Program-made: the position numbers and the translations under genes
Part shown: piece after piece, positions 24,503 through 31,403 of the stretch
How the letters are laid out: each line of letters opens with the position of its first letter
How positions within the stretch are numbered: position 1 is the first letter of the stretch
From: an uncultured Oscillibacter sp.
GTDB taxonomy: Bacteria; Bacillota; Clostridia; Oscillospirales; Oscillospiraceae
DNA: 64,000 nucleotides
Direction of reading: 5' to 3'
NCBI GenBank assembly: GCA_947365245.1
Contig: CANAWG010000011.1
Span: 36,452-100,451 of the forward strand
Notes under the pieces: model-generated
Seen by the model: only the letters and a program-made list of their open reading frames with translations
The model's database searches: none
Told to the model about the DNA's origin: nothing

Positions 24503-24558
24503 AATTCTGCCACAAATAATTTGCGACAGATTTGCTGCTTATCATGAGGTTTTATAAA

Positions 24559-25110
24559 ATGGAGAACATATTGATCGCATTGATCGGCGTGGGTGGAACT
24601 TTGCTGGGAACCCTGATCGGCTGGATTCTCAATTCTCAGTCGTATCGGATCGGAAAAACCAAAATATATGGAACTCTTGTAACGACTGTAAAAGTTCCAC
24701 CCGTCTCCATGACTGGAGGAGTGACAAAGGCCAAATGCACTGGGCCAGAATATTCCATAAATTGTGTTGCTACCAATAGCCGACAGATACCCGTTATCCT
24801 TGAAAGTTTTTGCATTGAAATGCAAACTGACCGCAATACAAAACCGATACGGCTATCAGTCTATGAACCTGAGGATGACTGTTGTACTATGGAGAATGGG
24901 CTCAAGATTTCGGCACAAATCGCATTGCGGCGACAGTATATTCTCCCCCGCACACTGCATGAGTTTTCCATGAAAATCGGTTGCTCCGATCCACAAATCC
25001 AGTTTAGCCGTTTAACTCTTATCGCCTATGATGAACGGCATAAAGCCCACAGGTTTTTGCTTTATGATGGGTTGAAATTAGAGCCGCCAAAAGATTGCCC
25101 TAAAAAGTAA
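24559..25110 (+). CDS. Hypothetical protein with N-terminal membrane anchor
   Basis: 183 aa. One N-terminal hydrophobic helix (about residues 4-24, LIALIGVGGTLLGTLIGWIL) and then a strand-rich domain of about 150 residues with seven cysteines. No motif recognised. AT-rich compared with the core genes and placed between the candidate att region and the integrase, i.e. cargo of the mobile island. Such anchored small proteins near island ends are sometimes superinfection or defence factors, but nothing here demonstrates that. Start ATG at 24559 chosen because the helix begins directly after it. Confidence 0.65.
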   Translation: MENILIALIGVGGTLLGTLIGWILNSQSYRIGKTKIYGTLVTTVKVPPVSMTGGVTKAKCTGPEYSINCVATNSRQIPVILESFCIEMQTDRNTKPIRLSVYEPEDDCCTMENGLKISAQIALRRQYILPRTLHEFSMKIGCSDPQIQFSRLTLIAYDERHKAHRFLLYDGLKLEPPKDCPKK

Positions 25111-25141
25111 CCGTTTGACTTGCAACCACTCTGAAAGTATC

Positions 25142-25183
25142 AGGGATACCGAGTGAGTGTCCCCATTCGGTATCCTTGATTTC
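25142..25183. terminator. Hairpin between convergent genes
   Basis: AGGGATACCGA, a 14-base loop, TCGGTATCCTT then GATTT; ends the 24559 gene and possibly the integrase. Confidence 0.55.
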
Positions 25184-26339
25184 ACATTTGGCTGCTGATC
25201 ACCGCTCCAATAGTGTCTGCCGCATCCTGCTTCATCTGTGTTGTAGCGTGGGCGTAGGTATTCAGCGTGAATCCCGCCGAGTAGTGTCCCAGGGCACCGG
25301 AGAGAGTCTTCACATCCACGCCGCTTTTCAAGGACAACGTTGCGAAAAGATGTCTCATATCATGGAACCGAACATGCTCTGCACCAATCGCTTTCAGGAT
25401 TTTATCGTGGGTACGGCGGAAGGCGTCCGGGTCGTACATTGTTCCGGTTTTCGGCGACGGGAACATATACGGATTACCTGGGTGCTTTTTATGCTCCTCT
25501 ATCAGAAAGTCTACCGCCTGCTGTGGAATCACCGGTGTCCGTATGGAGTTCTGCGTCTTCGGCGGACTGATTACCAATTCCCCTTTGATACGGTTGACCT
25601 GTTTTGTAACGGAGATCGTTCTGTCCTCGGCATTCAAGTCCGTCCAAAGGAGGGCCAGTAGCTCGCCTCTTCTCAAGCCCGTCGTCAGTTCCAGGTAGAA
25701 AGCCGCCAGCAGTCCCCGGCGCTCCGCCTCTGCCAGATACATACCGATCTTCTCCTGCGGCAGGATGTGCATCTCTTTTTTCTCCAGCTTCGGCAGTTTG
25801 CAGCCTTGAGCAGGGTTTGTAAGAATCAGACGTTCTGACACCGCCTGATCCAGGCAGTTGCTCAACAGCGTATGGACACCTCTGACCACTCGCGGGCTGA
25901 GGCTCTTGTCTTTCAATTCTGGGAAGCCTTTGCGTTGGACCCGCCCATTTTTCTGGAGGTTATTATAGAACCGCTGAATCTGAATGGTCGTCAACTTGTC
26001 CAGCAAGATTTTGCCAATACCTGGAACGATGTGGTTCTCAATATAGTTTGTATAGTATTCTTTTGTATTTGGTCGGATACGAGGTTCGGCGTAAACCTCA
26101 TACCACGTCCGCATCCACGCCGCCACCGTGTAGTTTCCGGTCTTGGAAATATCCAGCCGCTGGCTCTCGCTGATAGCGGATTTCAATTTTTCTTTAACCT
26201 CTGCCTGGGTCCTGCCAAGAACGTTTTTTGTAACGCGCTTGCCCGTATCTGAATCATGGCCTGCTGTGTAGCGGCCCTCCCAGCGGCCATCTTTGCGCTT
26301 TCGGATATTTCCCTCTCCGTTGGCTCGTCTTTTCGCCAT
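25182..26339 (-). CDS. int: Tyrosine-type site-specific integrase
   Basis: 385 aa recombinase that inserts and excises the island. N-terminal AP2-like arm-binding domain (about 1-60), SAM-like core-binding domain (about 65-160) and C-terminal catalytic domain. Catalytic residues visible: Arg in TTGLRRGELLAL, Lys region KTQNSIRT, HxxR in RFHDMRHLFAT, His/Trp position in LGHYSAGF, and nucleophile Tyr in LNTYAHAT. Transcribed towards the tRNA cluster and the candidate att repeat, the usual geometry of integrative elements. The DUF6809-type gene sits 6 bp upstream. A remnant of a near-identical C-terminus lies at 59729-59805. Full length and apparently intact. Confidence 0.94.
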   Translation of the reverse strand: MAKRRANGEGNIRKRKDGRWEGRYTAGHDSDTGKRVTKNVLGRTQAEVKEKLKSAISESQRLDISKTGNYTVAAWMRTWYEVYAEPRIRPNTKEYYTNYIENHIVPGIGKILLDKLTTIQIQRFYNNLQKNGRVQRKGFPELKDKSLSPRVVRGVHTLLSNCLDQAVSERLILTNPAQGCKLPKLEKKEMHILPQEKIGMYLAEAERRGLLAAFYLELTTGLRRGELLALLWTDLNAEDRTISVTKQVNRIKGELVISPPKTQNSIRTPVIPQQAVDFLIEEHKKHPGNPYMFPSPKTGTMYDPDAFRRTHDKILKAIGAEHVRFHDMRHLFATLSLKSGVDVKTLSGALGHYSAGFTLNTYAHATTQMKQDAADTIGAVISSQM

Positions 26340-26345
26340 TTGTGC

Positions 26346-26639
26346 TCACCCCCTGTCGATCAGTTCTCCGTCATCCTCATCCATGCACTCGGTCATCAGT
26401 CTAACGCCCAACCGGAAACCCAGGATGAAATATTCCCTTGCCATGGTGCTGTCAATTTCGTGCTGTGTGCTGATGAGGGTATCGAGTGTCTGCTTCTCCC
26501 CATCGTTGAGCTGCTCCGCAAGCCGAGTCTCGCAGTCGGCGGCGCGTTTCACCATATCCCGCAGTTCTGAACCGGCGGCGATTCGCTTTTCATAGGGCAC
26601 GATATTTCCGAAGTATAAATCCTCCAAAATCTTTCGCAT
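26346..26639 (-). CDS. DUF6809-type small protein of mobile elements
   Basis: 97 aa, helical, acidic C-terminus. N-terminal MRKILEDLYFGNI followed by a helical region ending in AREYFILGFRLGVRLMTE is typical of the DUF6809 family found with integrases and conjugative elements in Clostridia. Function unknown. Start ATG at 26639 behind AAAGGAGGGCGG. It forms a two-gene unit with int (6-bp gap), so it may act in integration control or simply be transcribed with it. Confidence 0.7.
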   Translation of the reverse strand: MRKILEDLYFGNIVPYEKRIAAGSELRDMVKRAADCETRLAEQLNDGEKQTLDTLISTQHEIDSTMAREYFILGFRLGVRLMTECMDEDDGELIDRG

Positions 26640-26957
26640 CTTCTCCGCCCTCCTTTCAAGCCACACATAATACCAGCGGCGCTGGTCAATAGCCAGTGAC
26701 CAAGGGCAGAGTTATCAAACTGTTATCATTTAGCTTTCAAATCGTGCCGGTTTGTTTTCTTTGTCTATTGCGGCACAATTCTGCATGGTCTTGCCTGCGG
26801 CGGGTGGTTTCTGCTCATCTATATGCTGTTTCCATTCATCAATCCTTGAAAGAACTGTGCCGCCCCGGCAATGTCCTACATTGAGACATCCCATGGAGAT
26901 GCCGCCTATAAACTTAAATATCCCAAAGGGATGTTTGTGGTGATTATCAATCGTGGT
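26640..26957. other. 318-bp stretch without a supportable gene
   Basis: Short plus-strand reading frames are present but have no ribosome site and no recognisable similarity. This may be decayed mobile-element DNA between the integrase unit and the glycan genes. Confidence 0.5.
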
Positions 26958-27698
26958 TCACGTCAGTTCCCTGGCAAAATCGCACTCATAGAGTTTGATG
27001 TCTTGCTCGGAGTCGCATTCCAGCCAGAGATCCGCAGTAGAAATAATTTGGACCGGATATCCAAGCTGAACCATGCCATTCAGGAGAGTTGTCATATCCA
27101 ATGTTTGTACAGGTTTTGGCAGGGGATGCCGGATCGTTTCATCCACCCATGCCCAACTCTCGGGCGTAAAACGCAATAAACCCATAAACTGCCCGTGAAT
27201 ATCGGCGCGGGAAGACGGGCTCAAACCGATTTCCAATAATTTCCCCTCATCGTTGGTGCGGAAAGTTTCCAGATCCTCCAGAGGATTTTCCATCCGCCGC
27301 TTCCACAGCTCCCAATAGCCCTCATAAGAGGTGATGGCCAGCGGCGCAGGACAGTCCATCAGACGCCGCATAGTGTTGGGGGAAAATACAATGTCGGAGT
27401 AGCAGACAACGCAGGGCTCTGCCTGCAGCCACTCCTGCGCCATGGTCAGGGAGACAAACATATTGGTTTTTTCCCAGTCAGGGTTATGAAAATAAGTTAC
27501 CTCCGGCACGGTAAACATATCGCTGCGATAGCCGGTGATGATACCGGTATCTGTCGGAGCTATCCCCGCTTTTTTCAGTGTTTCCAGACAACGGTCCAGC
27601 AGTGTCCGTCCCTGAAGGGTGCACATACATTTGGGGCGGTCCATCGTACGCCGGCCCAACCGCCTGCCCCGCCCGGCAGCAAGGATAATTGCTTTCAT
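26958..27698 (-). CDS. NTP transferase, candidate CTP:phosphoglutamine cytidylyltransferase (Cj1416-like)
   Basis: 246 aa sugar-nucleotidyltransferase fold. N-terminal MKAIILAAGRGRRLG is the nucleotide-binding signature; the metal region is VVCYSDIVFSP. By sequence alone it could be a LicC-type phosphocholine cytidylyltransferase. Its neighbours (glutamine kinase, class I amidotransferase, CysC-like kinase) make the homologue of C. jejuni Cj1416 more likely, which joins CMP to L-glutamine phosphate in phosphoramidate synthesis. It is the last gene of the cassette, 80 bp after the previous one. Lower GC than the core genome. Role is inference from the set of genes. Confidence 0.75.
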   Translation of the reverse strand: MKAIILAAGRGRRLGRRTMDRPKCMCTLQGRTLLDRCLETLKKAGIAPTDTGIITGYRSDMFTVPEVTYFHNPDWEKTNMFVSLTMAQEWLQAEPCVVCYSDIVFSPNTMRRLMDCPAPLAITSYEGYWELWKRRMENPLEDLETFRTNDEGKLLEIGLSPSSRADIHGQFMGLLRFTPESWAWVDETIRHPLPKPVQTLDMTTLLNGMVQLGYPVQIISTADLWLECDSEQDIKLYECDFARELT

Positions 27699-27778
27699 GA
27701 CAAGATACCCCCATAATATTCAAAATATCGTCTGCAAAATATATGATTTAAAACACCTATTATAAACAAGACGGGCGC

Positions 27779-28744
27779 TTATCTTCTTTCAAGCAGCAAG
27801 TGCTCCAGTTCACGCCATTCCCCGGCCTCGACGCCAGGAATCTCTTTGCTTTTGTCAATACAAGCATTGTAGCAATCTATAAATCTCGACAAAGTATCGT
27901 TGTCTTTTGAGATTGCGATAGAAGCTCGCACCGTGTTTTTTCCATCCCGTTCATATTGCATATTCGCCGTACAATACTTTGCATGAATTCCTTTCGCCCG
28001 CAGTCCTTCCATTAAGCTTTGCAGGGATATAACATAGACATTTTTGCCTGTTCCGTAAATCAAAACAGCTGTTTCATTATCATAAGTTAGACTCAGGCGA
28101 TTATAAATGGATAAAGTAGTTTGATCTGCAATGTTCACCAAGTCTGCTGCATCTCGCACTGCATATCGCACGCTGACGCTCAGTCCATAAAATAATGCAG
28201 AGTTCTGCATCAGACATCCATGGATGTCTGATACCATCTCAGAGATGGTCGCGGCTGTTGTAAATTCCATATTGGTATCGTTGTGAAACGCCTTCGCACC
28301 ACTATTCATCAGCTCGGATATATCGCTGCCTATATATCGAAATCCTTTGATTTTCGGCACGTTCTTGCCATCGAAAAATACGTGGTCACAGGCAATCGCC
28401 TCATCAATCCATCCCCAAAGTGAACTCCCGCATTCACAGACAACGCTGCCTTCTTCTACCGCAAGCATCCCCGCATACTTAAAGATATAGTCCATTAATT
28501 TATTATGAGCGGACCGCAGCACATAGGAATTCAGCGTTTCCACCGACTTAACCGGCTCATCGAAAAATTTTCGAAACGCAAAAAGATCTCGTGAATATCT
28601 GGCAAACATGTATAAATCATACGCAGTCTGGTCCTGCCAATAGCCCCAAATACTCTTTTCGCCTTTTACAAGATTGAGCGACCCAAATTCCAAATAGCTG
28701 ACGGATTCTGGATTTTTGCATCCATAATATTGATTCTTACTCAT
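27779..28744 (-). CDS. Unknown protein of the phosphoramidate cassette, possible methyltransferase
   Basis: 321 aa, soluble. No family assigned with certainty. A segment CECGSSLWGWIDEA followed some 25 residues later by FRYIGSDISELM could be motif I and the acidic motif of a Rossmann SAM-dependent methyltransferase. The C. jejuni pathway also needs an O-methyl step (Cj1419, Cj1420), so a methyltransferase would fit. The remainder (GLSVSVRYAVRDAADL) is not diagnostic. Lies between the amidotransferase gene and the cytidylyltransferase; a palindromic repeat element interrupts the spacing just upstream. Start ATG at 28744 has a GGAGATGCGAAT site. Confidence 0.6.
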   Translation of the reverse strand: MSKNQYYGCKNPESVSYLEFGSLNLVKGEKSIWGYWQDQTAYDLYMFARYSRDLFAFRKFFDEPVKSVETLNSYVLRSAHNKLMDYIFKYAGMLAVEEGSVVCECGSSLWGWIDEAIACDHVFFDGKNVPKIKGFRYIGSDISELMNSGAKAFHNDTNMEFTTAATISEMVSDIHGCLMQNSALFYGLSVSVRYAVRDAADLVNIADQTTLSIYNRLSLTYDNETAVLIYGTGKNVYVISLQSLMEGLRAKGIHAKYCTANMQYERDGKNTVRASIAISKDNDTLSRFIDCYNACIDKSKEIPGVEAGEWRELEHLLLERR

Positions 28745-28792
28745 ATTCGCATCTCCTATTTACTATGTATTATGCAAAACGGCGCTTCTGCT

Positions 28793-28955
28793 AGGCCTTG
28801 TTTGATAAATGGCGGAATGCCCAATGGCGAGAGATTTTTTCGCCAATCAAGGCGATTTGACGCAGCCATACTTTGTGTATGGCAAGGAAAATCAACGCGG
28901 AGTGGCGGAAAAAGATCCGCCGTTTGGGCGTTTTGACATTTTTCAAACAAGGCCT
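28793..28955. repeat. 163-bp palindromic MITE-like element, copy 2
   Basis: Termini AGGCCTTGTTTGA and TCAAACAAGGCCT are perfect inverted repeats; the inner halves are imperfect complements. Same size and similar core as the element at 5744-5906. It is inserted between two cassette genes, and its right end contributes to the TAG stop codon (28954-28956) of the amidotransferase gene. Confidence 0.75.
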
Positions 28956-29583
28956 AATCAACAGCATCCTTGCCGGATTTAAAAAACTCAGAAAATAACC
29001 ATATATCCTCTTCCGCAAAAGGATCTTCCCGCTCCGGGTGCCACATAATTCCCATAACGCTTCGCTCCCGGTGGCAAATGGCCTCAATGATCCCATCCTC
29101 TGTCCGCTCCAGCGCATACAACGGGTCTTCAATCGTACTGACCCCCCAATTGTGATAACTGTTTACAGATTTGTGGGGTAAATCTCCCGTTATTTTGTGG
29201 CGGCAGGCAACATGATTTTTTACAGGCTGGAGAGTGTTTCCAAAGTAATCCGCAATCATCTGCATACCCCGGCAAAAACCGAGTACGGGGAGGTCCCGCT
29301 GTACTGCATAATCCAGCAAAACACGCTCTGTCGCATCTCGCTCCGGAGCATTCCCGCCGTAAGCCGCCAAATCATTTCCACCGGTGAGAAGAATTCCAGC
29401 CGGGCGAACACAGCCGGCAAACTCCTCCGCAAATTCCGGCAGATTATTGACCGGTACAGGTATAAAACCACAGGCCTGCAGAAACCGCGCAATCCGCTGG
29501 TCCGCGCAGTCTCTGCGCTCATGATAGGCTGTGATAATTTCCACTCGCTGCGTATAAAGTATAATGTTATTTTGTCTCTTCAT
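28954..29583 (-). CDS. Class I glutamine amidotransferase-like hydrolase, candidate gamma-glutamyl-CDP-amidate hydrolase (Cj1417-like)
   Basis: 209 aa, cytoplasmic. The catalytic triad is visible: Cys104 in LGFCRGMQ, His182 and Glu184 in MWHPERE. The start (ILYTQRVEI, then YHERRDCADQ) and GILLTGGNDL resemble C. jejuni Cj1417, which cleaves the gamma-glutamyl group from L-glutamine-CDP to release cytidine diphosphoramidate. The alternative is a PuuD-like gamma-glutamyl-GABA hydrolase, but no polyamine genes are nearby. Start overlaps the end of the formyltransferase gene by 17 bp. The stop codon lies at the edge of the palindromic element, so the last residues may have been altered by its insertion. 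Confidence 0.82.
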   Translation of the reverse strand: MKRQNNIILYTQRVEIITAYHERRDCADQRIARFLQACGFIPVPVNNLPEFAEEFAGCVRPAGILLTGGNDLAAYGGNAPERDATERVLLDYAVQRDLPVLGFCRGMQMIADYFGNTLQPVKNHVACRHKITGDLPHKSVNSYHNWGVSTIEDPLYALERTEDGIIEAICHRERSVMGIMWHPEREDPFAEEDIWLFSEFFKSGKDAVD

Positions 29584-30289
29584 TGAAATCCACCCCTAAT
29601 ATTGCGATGTGTTTCAGAACAGGATGAATTATATAATAGGTTTCCGCACCCTGTGCGGTCTGTGGCATCTCATGGAATTCCCCATTTTGGATGTAGCTTT
29701 TCAGCGCTTTCACAAGGACTTGAGCCCGGATATACGGATCATACACATAGTCCACGAATTCTCCCCGTGGCGGCGGTGGAAATTCCTCTGATGCAATCAC
29801 ACTTCCCTCATCGATCCGCTCATTTAAGAAAATTGCGGCCGCACCCATTTTATCACAGTCAAGAAGGCTGTAATACGCGGTGGTACTGCCGCGATAAAAG
29901 GGAAGAATTCCCGCGTGAACATGGATCCACCTTTTCCCCATCCGGAACAAATGAGGTCGCAGGATTGCTCCGCCATAGCCGGAATAAAGAATATACTGTT
30001 GGGGGAATTCCTGTATTGCGCTTCTCATTTCATCGCCATTAATATCTCTGGAGGCAACCACCTTATAGGAAATCCCGTGCGTTTCCATTGTCTCAAAGAT
30101 GGACTCATCTAAATCAAAAAACTGCTGCGCATCCCATTTGCATGGTATTTCGCGGGAGATTTTAACCCCGGCTCCCTCAGACATCACAAGGCACTTTGCG
30201 GGAATCATATCATGCTGGAGCAGCGTCTGAATGTAGGCCCGGGAACGGGCCGTATCTGCCAATACACACGCGAAATCAGTCAGAACCAT
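29567..30289 (-). CDS. Formyltransferase family protein
   Basis: 240 aa with the fold of N10-formyltetrahydrofolate-dependent transferases (GART, Fmt, sugar N-formyltransferases). The segment WIHVHAGILPFYRGSTTAYYSLL corresponds to the catalytic His and substrate loop, and GAAAIFLNERIDEGSVI to the Asp-containing motif of the family. It lacks the C-terminal tRNA-binding domain of Fmt, so a sugar or small-molecule amine is the likely acceptor. Embedded in the phosphoramidate cassette with a 17-bp overlap to the next gene, it is not part of the known Campylobacter pathway; what it formylates is open. Start ATG at 30289. Confidence 0.78.
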   Translation of the reverse strand: MVLTDFACVLADTARSRAYIQTLLQHDMIPAKCLVMSEGAGVKISREIPCKWDAQQFFDLDESIFETMETHGISYKVVASRDINGDEMRSAIQEFPQQYILYSGYGGAILRPHLFRMGKRWIHVHAGILPFYRGSTTAYYSLLDCDKMGAAAIFLNERIDEGSVIASEEFPPPPRGEFVDYVYDPYIRAQVLVKALKSYIQNGEFHEMPQTAQGAETYYIIHPVLKHIAILGVDFNEETK

Positions 30290-30301
30290 CGGGATTCTCC
30301 T

Positions 30302-30874
30302 TTACAGTGCAATTTTCTTTCGGTACAACAATTCTTTTATATATTCTACTTCCCGTGTGATAAGCATTTTTACCAACAGAAGCATTTGTTCTTCTTTGAA
30401 CGGAATCAGGGACAGCAGCGTGTCATTTAATTTTAAAAGGCAGCTCAGGTATTTTAGAGAGCAGAAGCTGCCGTATGCTTTTTCAGTCACCGCTGCCAGA
30501 AGAATGTAATCCAAGATCGTACTGTAACTGCTTCCCGCAATAGGTCTGCCTGTTTGTGCATCGTATTCTGCAAACAGGCGCTTGCGCACTTCAAAACGCT
30601 GGACGTAAAAGTTGACCGCAATTCGGTCTGCTTTGCGGGGATCCGTATAAAGCTGCTTGAGAATGCTTATCAAGTGTGAGCCTGTCGCGGTTTGCCTAAA
30701 CGTCCCGGAAGAAAAAGCGTTTTCAAGCAATGAAAAAAAATCCTCCGTATTTTCCAGCAAAAACGGCTCGCGTGTTTGATAGTAGGCTTTTAGAAAATCT
30801 AAGCCGCCGTATTCTGAGTACATGTAATTTTGTGTATACTCCAAGTTGTTTTCCGTAATATATTTATACTGCAT
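30302..30874 (-). CDS. Hypothetical helical protein of the phosphoramidate cassette
   Basis: 190 aa, mostly helical, rich in Leu, Tyr and Phe; no signal peptide or known motif. Start ATG at 30874 overlaps the end of the CysC-like kinase gene by 11 bp and follows GGGAGCGG, showing tight coupling; the longer frame to 30922 is rejected. Its fixed place between kinase and formyltransferase suggests a role in the same product, but no function can be given from sequence. Confidence 0.7.
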   Translation of the reverse strand: MQYKYITENNLEYTQNYMYSEYGGLDFLKAYYQTREPFLLENTEDFFSLLENAFSSGTFRQTATGSHLISILKQLYTDPRKADRIAVNFYVQRFEVRKRLFAEYDAQTGRPIAGSSYSTILDYILLAAVTEKAYGSFCSLKYLSCLLKLNDTLLSLIPFKEEQMLLLVKMLITREVEYIKELLYRKKIAL

Positions 30875-31391
30875 ATTCCCGCTCCCGCAAATAGGAAAGT
30901 ATCCTCTCCACGCATTTATCAAGGGAAAGCTGACTGGTATCCAATGTCAGCTCCGCATCCTCCGGAACTTCATAGATATCGTTGACCCCATTCAAATGGT
31001 GCATCTGATTCTCCCTTGAAAGCCGATAGTATCCTTTTACATCCCGTTCCGCACAGATCTCGGAAGGGCATTTGACATATACCAGATAAAAATTTTCTCC
31101 AAAGAACTCCCGCATTCCCTTTCGCATTTCGTCATAGGGAGCTACAATGGAGATCAGCACATTGACTTCTTGCCGCAGGAGGTACTTGGCCACGACCTTT
31201 ACAATTTGGTTTTGTTTCATTCGTTCTTCTCTTGCATACCCGAACAGATTTCCCAGTTCACTCCGCAGGACGTCTCCGTCGATAATCTGCAAGGGCAGCG
31301 GCTTCTCTTTCAAGGCATCCGCCACCGCGCTGGCCAGAGTTGACTTCCCGCTTCCGCTGATCCCGGTAAAGCAGACCACAAATGGTTTCAC
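30864..31391 (-). CDS. CysC-like kinase, candidate CDP-phosphoramidate kinase (Cj1415-like)
   Basis: 175 aa P-loop kinase of the adenylylsulfate kinase family: Walker A GISGSGKSTLA at about residues 10-20, acidic DGDVLRSEL, and the lid with conserved Arg in GYYRLSRENQ. No sulfate-assimilation gene (cysD, cysN, cysH) is near, so APS kinase is unlikely. In C. jejuni the CysC-like Cj1415 phosphorylates the 3'-OH of cytidine diphosphoramidate; the neighbours here are the other three enzymes of that route. 12 bp behind the glutamine kinase gene and overlapping the next gene. Confidence 0.83.
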   Translation of the reverse strand: MKPFVVCFTGISGSGKSTLASAVADALKEKPLPLQIIDGDVLRSELGNLFGYAREERMKQNQIVKVVAKYLLRQEVNVLISIVAPYDEMRKGMREFFGENFYLVYVKCPSEICAERDVKGYYRLSRENQMHHLNGVNDIYEVPEDAELTLDTSQLSLDKCVERILSYLREREYAV

Positions 31392-31403
31392 TTCTATAGC
31401 CTC

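Noticed and set aside
26871..27179. Plus-strand 102-aa gene
   Set aside because: No ribosome site, overlaps the cytidylyltransferase on the other strand, no similarity.
30864..31391. APS kinase for sulfate assimilation
   Set aside because: No sulfate-activation genes nearby; context is the phosphoramidate cassette.
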